Assembly (NCBI RefSeq): GCF_003007685.1 | Contig: NZ_PXNN01000013.1 | Coordinates: 186,001 to 250,000, forward strand | DNA: 64,000 nucleotides | Reading direction: 5' to 3' | Source: Marinobacter halophilus | Lineage (GTDB): Bacteria; Pseudomonadota; Gammaproteobacteria; Pseudomonadales; Oleiphilaceae | Shown here: positions 1-11,348 of the stretch, in pieces | How positions within the stretch are numbered: the first letter of the stretch is position 1 | Layout: every line of letters starts with the position of its first letter | Position numbers and translations under genes: made by a program | Notes under the pieces: model-generated | What the model was told of the DNA's origin: nothing | The model's database searches: none | Seen by the model: only the letters and a program-made list of their open reading frames with translations

Positions 1-1
1 C

Positions 2-1240
2 TCGCCCGATGACGCCGACATCCTGCTGCTGAACACCTGCTCCATCCGCGAAAAAGCCCAGGACAAAGTGTTCCACCAGCTCGGCCGCTGGAAAAAACTG
101 AAAAGCAAAAAACCCGACCTGATCATCGGCGTCGGCGGCTGTGTCGCCAGCCAGGAAGGCCAGGCCATCATCGACCGGGCCCCGTTTGTCGACATGGTGT
201 TCGGCCCACAAACCCTGCACCGCCTGCCCGACATGATCACCGAAGTGCGCGCCAAAGGTAACGGCGTGGGCGTGGTTGACGTCAGCTTTCCAGAGATTGA
301 AAAATTCGACAATCTGCCGGACCCCGGCGCAGATGGCCCTTCTGCGTTCGTCTCGATCATGGAAGGCTGCAGCAAATACTGCACCTTCTGCGTAGTACCC
401 TACACCCGCGGTGAAGAAGTCAGTCGCCCGGTCGACGACGTGATCGCCGAAGTCGCCCACCTTGCCAGCCAGGGCGTACGCGAAGTTAATCTGCTGGGCC
501 AGAACGTCAACGCTTACCGGGGCGATACCCACGACGGCGACGTCATGGACATGGCCGAACTGATCGAACTGATCGCCTCCATTGATGGCATCGACCGCAT
601 TCGCTACACCACTTCCCATCCGGTCGAGTTCAGCGATTCCTTAATCGAGATCTATGAGCGGGTTCCGGAGCTGGTCAGCCATCTGCACCTGCCGGTGCAG
701 AGCGGTTCCGATCGCATTCTGGCGGCAATGAAGCGTGGCCACACGGCTCTGGAGTACAAATCCAAGCTGCGCCGTTTGCGGAAGATCCGGCCAGACATCA
801 GCTTTTCCTCGGATTTTATCATCGGTTTCCCTGGAGAATCTGATAAAGACTTCGAAGACACCATGAAGCTGATCAACGATATCGGCTTCGATATGTCCTT
901 CAGCTTTGTCTACAGCGCCCGCCCCGGCACTCCGGCGGCGGATTTGCCAGACGATACGCCGATGCAGGTGAAGAAGCAGCGCCTGAGCATTCTTCAGGAT
1001 CGACTGAATCAGAACGTGATGGATATCAGCCGGAAGATGGTGGGCAGCACGCAGAGGATTCTGGTGACCGGCTTGTCCAAAAAGGACCCCGGCGAATACG
1101 CCGGCCGCACCGAGAACAACCGCATCGTGAATTTCCGGCACGACAATCCCGAGGTGGTGGGTCACTTCGTCGACGTCGAGATCGTCGAGGCGTACGCCAA
1201 CTCTTTGCGCGGCGTTCCTGTGGGTCCGGAGTTGTTTTAG
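2..1240 (+). CDS. miaB: tRNA-2-methylthio-N6-dimethylallyladenosine synthase MiaB (5' end cut by window)
   Basis: Radical SAM methylthiotransferase that adds the 2-methylthio group to i6A37 of tRNAs reading UNN codons, using two [4Fe-4S] clusters. About 412 residues are visible and the N-terminal start lies outside the window. The N-terminal cluster cysteines are in NTCSIREKA and [11 protein letters not shown]; the radical SAM triad is in [16 protein letters not shown]; a TRAM-like RNA-binding tail follows near residue 340 of the visible part. The protein is collinear with E. coli MiaB to its end. It is followed after 90 bp by ybeZ on the same strand, the usual gammaproteobacterial order. miaA, which makes the substrate i6A, is also in this window at 32.7-33.7 kb. 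Confidence 0.97.
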   Translation, partial: SPDDADILLLNTCSIREKAQDKVFHQLGRWKKLKSKKPDLIIGVGGCVASQEGQAIIDRAPFVDMVFGPQTLHRLPDMITEVRAKGNGVGVVDVSFPEIEKFDNLPDPGADGPSAFVSIMEGCSKYCTFCVVPYTRGEEVSRPVDDVIAEVAHLASQGVREVNLLGQNVNAYRGDTHDGDVMDMAELIELIASIDGIDRIRYTTSHPVEFSDSLIEIYERVPELVSHLHLPVQSGSDRILAAMKRGHTALEYKSKLRRLRKIRPDISFSSDFIIGFPGESDKDFEDTMKLINDIGFDMSFSFVYSARPGTPAADLPDDTPMQVKKQRLSILQDRLNQNVMDISRKMVGSTQRILVTGLSKKDPGEYAGRTENNRIVNFRHDNPEVVGHFVDVEIVEAYANSLRGVPVGPELF

Positions 1241-1330
1241 ACCGCGCCCCACAACCCCCGGCCAGGCACCACACACCGAAATACCGACTCCCCAACCAAG
1301 AATCCGGGGAGTAAACCAAACGGAGCAAGA

Positions 1331-2317
1331 TTGAATACTCAAGACACCAGACAATTTGACCTGCACCCGGTAGACCAGCGAAGGCTGACCACGCTGTGCG
1401 GGCAGTTTGATGAACACCTGAAGATGATTGAAAAACGTCTCCAGGTGAAAGTTGGCCGTCGCGGCCATCACTTCCGGGTGGACGGGCACACCGAAAACGT
1501 CGCCGCTGCCACCGAGGTAATCCGCCACATGTACCGGGAAACCGAGGCGACCAGCGACATCCCTCCGGATACCGTGCACCTGTTTATCCGTGAGACCGGG
1601 CTGGAACGACTGCCGGATGACGTGCCCTATGATGAAGGTCAGGTCACGGTCATCAAAACTCCGAAGGTAACCGCCAAGCCCCGTGGCAAGAACCAGCAGA
1701 AGTATGTGCAGAGCATCCGCAGCCACGACATCAATTTTGGTATCGGGCCTGCGGGTACCGGTAAAACCTGGCTGGCGGTGGCCTGTGCGGTGGAAGCCCT
1801 GAAAGACGAGCAGGTCAAGCGTATCTTGCTGGTGCGCCCGGCGGTGGAAGCCGGCGAGAAGCTGGGCTTTCTGCCCGGCGACCTGGCCCAAAAGGTCGAC
1901 CCTTACCTCCGGCCGCTTTACGACGCCCTCTACGAGATGCTCGGCTTTGATCATGTTACCCGCCTGATCGAGAAAAGTGTGATCGAGATCGCGCCGTTGG
2001 CCTTTATGCGCGGCCGTACGCTTAACAACTCGTTTATTATTCTGGACGAGAGCCAGAACACCACCCGGGAGCAGATGAAGATGTTCCTGACCCGGATTGG
2101 CTTTGGCTCCACCGCGGTGATCACCGGCGACACCACCCAGGTTGACCTGCCCCGGGGCGAGAACTCCGGGCTGATCCATGCGGCGGGTGTGTTGAGCAAG
2201 GTTCCGGGCATTGGTTTCACCCGCTTCGACTCAAAAGACGTGGTTCGTCACCCGATTGTTCAGCGCATTGTGGAAGCCTACGATTCCTTTGACGACGGGA
2301 GTCGCAAAGGCCAATGA
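1331..2317 (+). CDS. ybeZ: PhoH-family ATPase YbeZ
   Basis: PhoH-like P-loop ATPase (328 aa), a partner of the endoribonuclease YbeY in ribosome quality control and rRNA maturation. The P-loop GPAGTGKT sits near residues 139-146 and a Walker B-like IILDESQN near 235-243; the N-terminal 70 residues resemble a small nucleic-acid-binding domain. The start is TTG, preceded by GGAGCAAGA, because no upstream ATG or GTG keeps a good ribosome binding site. The stop overlaps the ATG of ybeY (ATGA), indicating translational coupling in a ybeZ-ybeY-corC-lnt operon. The family assignment is firm; the cellular role is known from other bacteria. Confidence 0.95.
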   Translation: MNTQDTRQFDLHPVDQRRLTTLCGQFDEHLKMIEKRLQVKVGRRGHHFRVDGHTENVAAATEVIRHMYRETEATSDIPPDTVHLFIRETGLERLPDDVPYDEGQVTVIKTPKVTAKPRGKNQQKYVQSIRSHDINFGIGPAGTGKTWLAVACAVEALKDEQVKRILLVRPAVEAGEKLGFLPGDLAQKVDPYLRPLYDALYEMLGFDHVTRLIEKSVIEIAPLAFMRGRTLNNSFIILDESQNTTREQMKMFLTRIGFGSTAVITGDTTQVDLPRGENSGLIHAAGVLSKVPGIGFTRFDSKDVVRHPIVQRIVEAYDSFDDGSRKGQ

Positions 2318-2787
2318 GCAAGCTGACCATCGATTTTCAGCGGGTCTTTGACGGCGAAGGCGTACCCGATGAATCCAGCTTCCAGACCTGGGCCGAACTG
2401 GCCTGGCAAGGAGAGGATCCGTCAGAGGTAACCATTCGTATTGTGGATACTGAGGAAAGCCGGGAACTGAACCATCAGTACCGGGGCCAGGACAAACCCA
2501 CCAATGTTTTGTCCTTCCCATTTGAGGCACCAGCGGGTATAACGATGCCATTGGCCGGAGATCTGGTGATCTGCGTGCCGGTCGTTGAACAAGAGGCGCG
2601 GGAACAGCACAAGCTGCCTGCTGCCCATTGGGCTCATATGGTGGTGCACGGTATGTTGCACCTTCAGGGCTACGATCATATTGAAGACGATGATGCCGAG
2701 GTCATGGAAGCCCTCGAGATCCGGTTGCTAGCGCAGCTCGGATATATCAACCCTTACGAAGCAGAGGAAACGGAACAAGACTCATGA
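2314..2787 (+). CDS. ybeY: Endoribonuclease YbeY, rRNA maturation factor
   Basis: Zinc-dependent single-strand endoribonuclease (157 aa) needed for 16S rRNA 3' end maturation and 70S quality control. The metal-binding signature [11 protein letters not shown] is complete near residues 112-122, with the three histidines that bind zinc in the family. The length is normal. ATGA overlaps join it to ybeZ upstream and corC downstream, so the three are very likely co-translated. Confidence 0.96.
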   Translation: MSKLTIDFQRVFDGEGVPDESSFQTWAELAWQGEDPSEVTIRIVDTEESRELNHQYRGQDKPTNVLSFPFEAPAGITMPLAGDLVICVPVVEQEAREQHKLPAAHWAHMVVHGMLHLQGYDHIEDDDAEVMEALEIRLLAQLGYINPYEAEETEQDS

Positions 2788-3629
2788 GCGACGATCAGTC
2801 GAGTCGCAGCCAGGGCGGTAAGTCCTGGCTGGAACGTATATCACAGGCCTTTTCCAGTGGGCCGGAGTCCGTAGAGGACGTACTGGAAATTCTGCGGGAC
2901 GCTGAATCCCAAAGCATCATCGACGCCGATTCCATGAGCATCATTGAGGGTGCCATGCAGGTGATTGATATGCGGGTGGAGGAGATCATGATCCCCCGTT
3001 CTCAAATGATCACCGTCAAAGCCGCTCAGGACCCGAAAGAATTCCTACCTGAAATCATGTCTTCTGCACACAGCCGCTTTCCTGTCATCGGTGAAAGCCA
3101 GGATGACGTAATCGGCGTTCTGCTGGCCAAAGATCTGCTGCCGTTAGCCCTGAACAACGACCTTAACTGGTCCAGTATTCGGGAGATTCTCCGGCCACCG
3201 ACCTTCGTACCGGAAAGCAAGCGGCTGAACCAACTGCTTAAAGAGTTCAAAGAAAACCGCAATCACATGGCCATCGTGGTGGACGAGTACGGCGGCACTG
3301 CGGGCCTGATCACCATCGAAGATGTGCTGGAGCAGATTGTGGGCGAGATCGAAGATGAGCACGATTTCGATGAAGAAACCCACATCAAAGCCCGTGGCGA
3401 TGGCACCTACGCGGTCAAAGCTGTGACGCCGATTGACGATTTCAACGAATTTTTCGAGGCCTCCATGGACGAAGAAGAGTTCGACACCATCGGCGGCCTT
3501 GTTCTTAAAGAATTTGGTCACCTGCCCAGACGAGGCGAAACGGTTGAATTCGGTGGTTTGCGGTTTACCATCGCCAACGCCGATAACCGAGTCATCCGTT
3601 TGTTGCAGGTAGTACGAAGTGAATCATGA
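2784..3629 (+). CDS. corC: CorC/YbeX-type CBS-domain protein
   Basis: Cytosolic CBS-pair protein of the CorC/HlyC family (281 aa), linked to magnesium and cobalt efflux and, for E. coli YbeX, to ribosome metabolism. Two CBS motifs run from about residue 65 to 190, including [24 protein letters not shown] split across the second repeat, followed by the acidic CorC_HlyC C-terminal domain (about 200-281). There are no membrane segments, unlike larger CNNM-type relatives. It starts in an ATGA overlap with ybeY and ends 11 bp inside lnt. Confidence 0.94.
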   Translation: MSDDQSSRSQGGKSWLERISQAFSSGPESVEDVLEILRDAESQSIIDADSMSIIEGAMQVIDMRVEEIMIPRSQMITVKAAQDPKEFLPEIMSSAHSRFPVIGESQDDVIGVLLAKDLLPLALNNDLNWSSIREILRPPTFVPESKRLNQLLKEFKENRNHMAIVVDEYGGTAGLITIEDVLEQIVGEIEDEHDFDEETHIKARGDGTYAVKAVTPIDDFNEFFEASMDEEEFDTIGGLVLKEFGHLPRRGETVEFGGLRFTIANADNRVIRLLQVVRSES

Positions 3630-5166
3630 GTCCGGCCCTCGCCACCCTCTGAACTTCAAATTCATCACCAGCTCCTGGTTAAGCCCGGCGATTCTGCTGA
3701 TCGCCGGCGCTCTCCAGACACTGACCCTGGCGCCGTTTAATCAATGGTGGCTGGGGCCCGTGTCGGTGTTCCTGATTCTACTGGTGACCCTGAATCAGCC
3801 TTCCGAAAAGTTGTTCCGCTCTGGCTGGCTGGTTGGCCTGGGCTTGTTTGCCTCGGGTGTCAGCTGGATCTACGTCAGCATCAGTGAGCACGGCAACACC
3901 TCGGTACCGGTATCCATTATCCTGATGGTACTGTTTGTGGCCGGCCTTGCCCTGTTTCATGCCCTCGCGTTCTGGTTCTGGGGCAAACTTGCCAAAGACA
4001 GCAGCGTTCGTCGGCTGATCCTGTTTCCCGCTGTCTGGGTATTGGGAGACTGGCTACGGGGCTGGCTGCTGACCGGTTTTCCCTGGATGTACCTGGGCAC
4101 TGCCCATACCGATGGCCCGCTGGCAGGATTAGCCCCGCTCACCGGAGTTCATGGCCTGACGTTCTGGATTCTTGTCACCGGGGCGGCCGCGTACGCCCTG
4201 TGGTGGCTGCTGGTGACTGGTCATCGCAAAGCGGCTGCCGCAACGTTGGTTCTGGCCCTGATACCCTGGTTCGTCGCGCCGGCCATGAAGCAGACCGACT
4301 GGACCCAACTCAGCGACGAGCCCATGAGCTTCGCCGCCATGCAAGGCAACATCCCCCAGCAGATCAAATGGGATCCGGACTTTCTCAGGGATCAGATTGT
4401 CGCCTACCTGGGCATGACCGAGGCCCATTGGCAGAGCGATCTGATCCTGTGGCCGGAAACCGCCATTCCGATTCCTCAGGATCAGGCCGGAGCGATCATT
4501 GATCACATCCGCAGCGAGCTGGGCAACAACAGCACGCTGATTACGGGCATTCCCTGGTACGGCTACAGTGATCGCATTGACGATTACACTTTCCACAACA
4601 GCATCATGGCCATTGGCAGTGGTGAAGGCATCTATCACAAGCAGAAACTGGTACCTTTCGGCGAGTACGTTCCACTGCAGGGGATTCTGAGAGGCCTGAT
4701 CGGCTTTTTCGACTTACCCATGAGCAGTTTTTCACCCGGGCCGAAATACCAGTCACCGCTGATGGCCAATGGTGTAAGCATCATGCCCTACATCTGCTAC
4801 GAAGTGGCCTACCCGGACTTTGTCGCATTCAACGCCCGCAGCGCCGGCATCTTGCTGACCATCAGCAACGACGGCTGGTTCGGCGACTCCATCGGTCCGC
4901 TGCAACACCTGCAGATTGCCCGTATGCGGGCGCTGGAAACCGGTCGTTACATGCTTCGGGGCACCAACAATGGCGTCACCGCGATTATTGACGAAAAAGG
5001 CCAGATCACCGAACGCATTCCTCAGTTCGAGCGCGCGGTACTGACCGGGGAGGTATTCAGCGCCACCGGCAGCACGCCTTATATGCTGACAGGCTCCTGG
5101 CCAGTGCTGACCCTGGCCGTGATCCTGGTTGTATTTGTGCGGGAACGGGTGATTCCAAAAAGCTGA
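3619..5166 (+). CDS. lnt: Apolipoprotein N-acyltransferase Lnt
   Basis: Inner-membrane enzyme (515 aa) that adds the third acyl chain to the N-terminal cysteine of lipoproteins. The N-terminal 210 residues form a set of hydrophobic helices; a periplasmic nitrilase-like domain follows. The catalytic triad is in place: Glu in WPETAIP (about 280), Lys in KQKLVPFGEY (about 341) and Cys in YICYEVAYPDF (about 391). A last membrane segment ends the protein. The start is GTG, 11 bp inside corC; the nearby ATG at 3626 is out of frame. It is the last gene of the ybeZYX-lnt run and meets the next gene tail to tail. Confidence 0.96.
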   Translation: MNHESGPRHPLNFKFITSSWLSPAILLIAGALQTLTLAPFNQWWLGPVSVFLILLVTLNQPSEKLFRSGWLVGLGLFASGVSWIYVSISEHGNTSVPVSIILMVLFVAGLALFHALAFWFWGKLAKDSSVRRLILFPAVWVLGDWLRGWLLTGFPWMYLGTAHTDGPLAGLAPLTGVHGLTFWILVTGAAAYALWWLLVTGHRKAAAATLVLALIPWFVAPAMKQTDWTQLSDEPMSFAAMQGNIPQQIKWDPDFLRDQIVAYLGMTEAHWQSDLILWPETAIPIPQDQAGAIIDHIRSELGNNSTLITGIPWYGYSDRIDDYTFHNSIMAIGSGEGIYHKQKLVPFGEYVPLQGILRGLIGFFDLPMSSFSPGPKYQSPLMANGVSIMPYICYEVAYPDFVAFNARSAGILLTISNDGWFGDSIGPLQHLQIARMRALETGRYMLRGTNNGVTAIIDEKGQITERIPQFERAVLTGEVFSATGSTPYMLTGSWPVLTLAVILVVFVRERVIPKS

Positions 5167-5170
5167 GTGT

Positions 5171-5719
5171 TCAGCTTTCCTTTCGTGGCCAGCGACTGGT
5201 CACTCGTTCGAAGTAGTGCGAACCGCAAGCTTCACAGGGGTGCAGGTGACTGGTCTTGGTCAGACACAGCATATGGTTGCAGTTCATGCATCGGAACATG
5301 CCGGCGGTGGCCACCTCCCCGGAGATGTAGTGGCTAACGTCCTGGTTCTCGAGTTTTTGCTTGAGCTCCAGTGTATCCACCAGGGTTTTGTCAGCGACAG
5401 ACAACAACCGGTCAGACAGAGTGTTTTCCAATAACGAGATATCCAGCTGCAGCCATTCTTTCAGTCCCTCCCCGGTTTCCTCGACAAAGTGCATCAGGTG
5501 TTCGAGATCACGCTCTAGATAGGCGCCCAGCAATTCAGCCTCTTCCCGGGTCATTTCCTCCAGTTCGTACTCAATTTCAACGGCCTTCTGAACCTCTTCC
5601 TCCAGGGTTTTCAGCGAAGTTTCCTGGAGCTCATGCAAACGGGTTTGCACCCGTTCGAGCATTCTGTCGTAGGCCTCAAGGGCTTTGCCTGAAAGGTGAC
5701 TGCGTTCTGGTTCTGTCAT
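5171..5719 (-). CDS. DUF1451-type zinc-ribbon protein (YbeL-like)
   Basis: Protein of 182 aa with a long charged, mostly helical N-terminal two thirds (coiled-coil likely, residues 1-135) and a C-terminal zinc ribbon with pairs C-x2-C and C-x2-C in FRCMNCNHMLC and HPCEACGSHYF. This is the layout of E. coli YbeL (DUF1451), which as I recall also lies beside leuS. Start chosen at the ATG whose upstream strand carries GAGGA 6 nt away; a longer reading to 5764 has no such site. Divergent from leuS and convergent with lnt, only 4 bp apart. Function unknown. Confidence 0.85.
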   Translation of the reverse strand: MTEPERSHLSGKALEAYDRMLERVQTRLHELQETSLKTLEEEVQKAVEIEYELEEMTREEAELLGAYLERDLEHLMHFVEETGEGLKEWLQLDISLLENTLSDRLLSVADKTLVDTLELKQKLENQDVSHYISGEVATAGMFRCMNCNHMLCLTKTSHLHPCEACGSHYFERVTSRWPRKES

Positions 5720-5836
5720 GTTAATCCTCGACTCTGTTTTGGTTATGGTGCAAAGGCCAGGCAAATAAATGCATACCTGAAGTCTGGCACAAGTCAGCCA
5801 AATTGGCAGACTACCTGTTAAGCCTTGTGTGCGTTA

Positions 5837-5865
5837 GAATGTTCAGCCCTTTCGAACATCATTCT
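5837..5865 (+). promoter_or_regulatory. leuS leader: Imperfect inverted repeat in the leuS leader, with a -10-like box
   Basis: AGAATGTTC is followed after 9 bases by GAACATCATTCT, which can fold back with a 3-base bulge. A TAGAAT hexamer at 5835-5840 could be a -10 box, which would put the repeat at the transcription start or within the first bases of the leader. I see no T-tract and no leader peptide. It could be an operator or a leader hairpin; this is weak evidence. Confidence 0.3.
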
Positions 5866-5867
5866 GA

Positions 5868-8480
<2,613 letters not shown>

Positions 8481-8481
8481 T

Positions 8482-9060
8482 ATGAACTGGCTGCCCTCAT
8501 TGCTGAAAGCGCTTCGGATTCCTGTGGTTGCGGCACTTGCCATGACCACACTCACGGGGTGCGGTTTTCAGTTGCGGGGCACCTCTCCGGTGCCGGCTGC
8601 CTTGCAGCCACTGGCAGTGGATTGCCCGGACGCCATACCAGGGCGATTCTGCCAGTCGGTCCGGGAGCAGCTGAGCCTGGGTGGCGTAGAACTCAGAGAA
8701 CCCGCGCAAGCAGACTATGTGCTGCGCCTGAGAAACTATCAACAGGATCGCCGTGCCTCGGCCATTACCGCCCAGGCGGCGGCAGCCGAGTATATTCTGC
8801 GACACACAGTATCCATGGAACTGTTTACCGCCGATCAGATACCGCTCATTGCCGCAACCGAGCTGACCACCAGCGAAACCTACCGTTACGACGAAACCAA
8901 TGTGCTTGCCAAGCAACGGGAAGAGGAGGAGCTGCGTCAGCAATTGGGTGACCGGTTGGCACAACAGGTTATCTTCCGGCTGGCACCGATGACCCGTGAG
9001 CGTATAGATGCCGTTACCGAGGAGCACTCCGCCAGTCAAGAGCAGGCCGAATCGCCGTGA
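8482..9060 (+). CDS. lptE: LPS-assembly lipoprotein LptE
   Basis: Outer-membrane lipoprotein (192 aa) that plugs the LptD barrel and helps insert lipopolysaccharide. It has a signal peptide with a lipobox LTGC, Cys at residue 27, followed by the typical GFQLRG start of the mature protein and a small mixed alpha/beta domain. Position between leuS and holA is the standard gammaproteobacterial order. Its stop overlaps the GTG start of holA by 4 bp. Confidence 0.93.
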   Translation: MNWLPSLLKALRIPVVAALAMTTLTGCGFQLRGTSPVPAALQPLAVDCPDAIPGRFCQSVREQLSLGGVELREPAQADYVLRLRNYQQDRRASAITAQAAAAEYILRHTVSMELFTADQIPLIAATELTTSETYRYDETNVLAKQREEEELRQQLGDRLAQQVIFRLAPMTRERIDAVTEEHSASQEQAESP

Positions 9061-10070
9061 AAACCCAGCCCGGCCAACTTCCTCAGTTACTGAAAAAAAG
9101 CCTGGCACCGGTGTACCTTGTTTCCGGTGATGAGCCGCTGCTGGTTCAGGAATGTTGCGACCAGATTCGGAAAGCCGCCCGTGACGCCGGCTATCAGGAC
9201 CGTATTACCTACCATGCCGACCACCAGCTAAGCTGGAACGCGGTCGGGGACGAATGCAGTGCTCTGTCGTTGTTCGCTGAAAAACGCCGGATCGAGATTC
9301 ACCTGCCCACCGGCAAGCTGGGCGACGGACGAAAGGTCATGGAGCAGATTCTCCAATCACCTCCGGACGATGTGGTTCTTCTTCTGATCAGTGCCCGGCT
9401 GGATGCGGCGGAAACCAAACGTAAGTGGTACAAAGAGCTACAGGGCACCGGCGTCCACGTGCCGGTCTGGCCGGTGGAACCGGAAAAGTTTGCCGGCTGG
9501 CTTCAACAACGGGCGAGCAATCAAGGCCTGCACCTGACCCGTGGCGCCCTGGCCATGTTGGCGGAACGGCTGGAAGGTAATCTGCTGGCAGCCAGTCAGG
9601 AACTGGACCGATTAGCACTGCTCACCGATGGCAAAACCATTGATGAGGAGACCATTGAGCGCGCAGTTCAGGACAGCGCCCGCTTTAATGGTTTTGAGCT
9701 GGTCACCGAACTGCTCTCTGGCAAGGCCGCTCACGCCGGCAAGATAATCGGCATCCTGCAACAGGAAGGTGAGAACCCGCTGGGACTGCTGAGCGTTCTG
9801 GTGCGCGACCTTCACCTTATTATTGAGCTCAAATCAGCGCTCCCTCCCGGTGATAACCCTTCCGGTTTTCTGAAAAAGCGTGGCGTATTCCAGCCCCGTC
9901 GCGCTTCGGCTATCCAGCAAGCCGCCCGACGCCTGAACCTGCCACAGCTGCATCACGCCATCCGTTTATGCAGTACCACCGACCGCGCCGCCAAGGGTTT
10001 TGATGATGTGTCACCCTGGCACCATCTCAGAGATCTCTCTGTTCTGTTGGCCGGCGTCCGACCGGGCTGA
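9057..10070 (+). CDS. holA: DNA polymerase III delta subunit HolA
   Basis: Clamp-loader delta subunit (337 aa) that opens the beta sliding clamp. Fold regions: an N-terminal AAA-like domain (SGDEPLLVQE near residue 22), a central domain containing LTRGALAMLAERLEGNLLAASQEL split across the conserved helix, and a C-terminal collar domain. The GTG start overlaps lptE (GTGA). The stop codon lies inside a long GC-rich hairpin (10062-10105) that may end the leuS-lptE-holA transcript, although it has no immediate T-run. Confidence 0.94.
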   Translation: MKTQPGQLPQLLKKSLAPVYLVSGDEPLLVQECCDQIRKAARDAGYQDRITYHADHQLSWNAVGDECSALSLFAEKRRIEIHLPTGKLGDGRKVMEQILQSPPDDVVLLLISARLDAAETKRKWYKELQGTGVHVPVWPVEPEKFAGWLQQRASNQGLHLTRGALAMLAERLEGNLLAASQELDRLALLTDGKTIDEETIERAVQDSARFNGFELVTELLSGKAAHAGKIIGILQQEGENPLGLLSVLVRDLHLIIELKSALPPGDNPSGFLKKRGVFQPRRASAIQQAARRLNLPQLHHAIRLCSTTDRAAKGFDDVSPWHHLRDLSVLLAGVRPG

Positions 10071-10105
10071 CCTGAGTCAAGAACCGTTCAGGTCAGACAA
10101 CCCGG
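10062..10105 (+). terminator. Possible holA 3' hairpin
   Basis: CTGACCTGA (10067-10075) pairs perfectly with TCAGGTCAG (10088-10096) over a 12-base loop. Outer arms CCGGG (10062-10066) and CCCGG (10101-10105) can extend the stem past a 4-base bulge. No T-tract follows, so it may act as an mRNA 3' stabiliser or a weak terminator. It covers the holA stop codon. Confidence 0.4.
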
Positions 10106-10118
10106 CCGTTCCAGCCAC

Positions 10119-10124
10119 TTGACA
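10119..10124 (+). promoter_or_regulatory. Candidate -35 box upstream of the 87-aa gene
   Basis: A perfect TTGACA lies 64 bp before the small coiled-coil gene, downstream of the holA hairpin. No good TATAAT follows at 16-18 bases; CATTGTAA at 10143-10150 is the nearest AT-rich hexamer region and is 18-20 bases away. The gene probably has its own promoter, but the -10 is uncertain. Confidence 0.3.
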
Positions 10125-10187
10125 CTTTTTTACCATTAGGCGCATTGTAACTCTTCCAAATCACCTCATCAGGGAAAGAGATTCGAT

Positions 10188-10451
10188 ATGAGCCTGCAAG
10201 ACGATTTTAAAAAACTGTCGGACAAGATCAAACAGTACCGCGACGAAGCAAAGGTACAGCTGCACCTGGCCAGGGAAGACGTAAAAGACGAATGGGATGA
10301 TCTTGAACAGGAGTGGGAAAAAGTACGCCAGAAGCTCGACCAGGTAATTCATGATGCCGATGATGCCAGTCATGAAGCCCGCGAAACAGCTCGGAAACTG
10401 GGTGAAGAAGTGAAAACGGGCTATCAGAACATACGCAACAAACTGAAATAA
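10188..10451 (+). CDS. Small charged coiled-coil protein, unknown function
   Basis: An 87-aa protein with no signal peptide or membrane segment, rich in Lys, Glu, Asp and Gln. The heptad spacing from residue 5 to 60 and an 11-residue-like pattern towards the end (EARETARKLGEEV) predict one or two long amphipathic helices, resembling stress-type helical proteins. ATG is preceded by GGGAAAGAG. It is monocistronic: holA ends 117 bp before it, and its stop codon is embedded in a perfect 18-bp inverted repeat. I do not recognise the family; a role in membrane or protein stabilisation is only a guess. Confidence 0.75.
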   Translation: MSLQDDFKKLSDKIKQYRDEAKVQLHLAREDVKDEWDDLEQEWEKVRQKLDQVIHDADDASHEARETARKLGEEVKTGYQNIRNKLK

Positions 10452-10480
10452 ATTGTTAACTGGTTAACAATTTATTTCAG
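10443..10480 (+). repeat. Perfect 18-bp inverted repeat over the stop codon of the 87-aa gene
   Basis: Arms CTGAAATAAATTGTTAAC (10443-10460) and GTTAACAATTTATTTCAG (10463-10480) are exact reverse complements separated by only TG. The TAA stop is at 10449-10451 inside the left arm. The stem is AT-rich and has no T-run after it, so it differs from the GC-rich terminators elsewhere in the window. It could be a terminator or mRNA-end hairpin, or a protein-binding palindrome. Confidence 0.8.
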
Positions 10481-10641
10481 GAAAGACCGGCACGGAGGGT
10501 CGATTCGTTTCACCTCTGTGCCATACTTCACATCAAAGAATGAACAACCCGTCATACTTTAGTCAGATTGTTCATTTTGCCAGCAACCGCTCGTCGCGGT
10601 GGCCACGGCCTTTGGTACACAATGTGAGGTATTATGGCCCC

Positions 10642-11277
10642 ATGAAAAAAATAATCTCCGTTCCAATTGCCCTAACACTTGCCCTAGCGACCAACTTCGT
10701 GATTGGCCAGAATACCCGTTTCAGTGACCCGGAAACGGTCGTTCGCGATCAGTTCTGGGGCGACCTCTACGCTGGTGGCGGCAACTCTTTCTTCTGTGAT
10801 ACGTCTTTTACCAACAAAGGTTTTGTGATGACGGATGGCTATGTCTATCCGTTGGCTGACGTTCGCACGGCACTGGCTTGCGGCACATCAAGCCAGTGCT
10901 CGCAAGACAATCGTTACCGCCAGATCAGCTCTGATCTGCATAATATCGTGCCGGTGAGAACGCGTGTGGAGATGCGCCGGCGCAGTGTCCGTTACGAGAA
11001 CCTGGGCGATGCTGCCAGGGTCGATGATTGTGGCATTCGAGAGAGTGCGCAGTTCTTTGAGCCGCCGGAGCATGTCAAAGGCGATGTTGCGCGGACCGTA
11101 GCGTATATGGCCGAGACGTATGGGCTACCCTTGCTTGGCGCCACCGCGGTGTTTGAGGGCTGGCATGAGCTGGATCCGCCGAGTGACAAGGAGCTTGCCC
11201 GGCATCGTCAGATAGCGGAGCTTCAGGGCAATGAGAATCCGTTTGTGACCAACCCAGGGTTGATGAATCGGCTTTAA
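10642..11277 (+). CDS. Secreted endonuclease I-like protein with an altered active site
   Basis: A 211-aa protein with an N-terminal signal sequence (MKKIISVPIALTLALA, cleavage likely near residue 22). The body resembles periplasmic endonuclease I (EndA/NucM/Vvn): FFCDTSF, SDLHNIVP, then ARTVAYMAETYGLPL and IAELQGNENPFVTNP, which match the family's C-terminal half. The family's metal and general-base motif (WEHVVPAW in E. coli, as I recall) is replaced by YPLADVRTAL, and the later EVNGDR segment by RVEMRRRS. The fold is probably kept but the usual Glu and His are absent, so nuclease activity is doubtful. Start chosen at the ATG beginning the signal peptide; GAGG lies 13 nt upstream. Confidence 0.75.
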   Translation: MKKIISVPIALTLALATNFVIGQNTRFSDPETVVRDQFWGDLYAGGGNSFFCDTSFTNKGFVMTDGYVYPLADVRTALACGTSSQCSQDNRYRQISSDLHNIVPVRTRVEMRRRSVRYENLGDAARVDDCGIRESAQFFEPPEHVKGDVARTVAYMAETYGLPLLGATAVFEGWHELDPPSDKELARHRQIAELQGNENPFVTNPGLMNRL

Positions 11278-11294
11278 ATTTAATGTTTGCCCAC

Positions 11295-11325
11295 AAAAAA
11301 GCAGGCCACCAGGGCCTGCTTTTTT
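11295..11325. terminator. Bidirectional Rho-independent terminator
   Basis: AAAAAAGCAGGCC and GGCCTGCTTTTTT form a 13-bp perfect stem around a 5-base loop. A T-run on each strand serves the endonuclease-like gene on the plus strand and the acyl-CoA dehydrogenase on the minus strand. Confidence 0.93.
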
Positions 11326-11348
11326 GTTTTCGGATTAGCGAAATCTGG

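Noticed and set aside
1287-1312. ACTCCCC/GGGGAGT hairpin between miaB and ybeZ
   Set aside because: Seven-base stem with a 12-base loop and no T-run; could be chance, and read-through into ybeZ is expected.
641-2179. Long minus-strand open frame (512 codons) opposite miaB and ybeZ
   Set aside because: It mirrors two conserved genes, has no recognisable motif and shows the His/Gln/Val-rich composition of antisense frames in GC-rich DNA.
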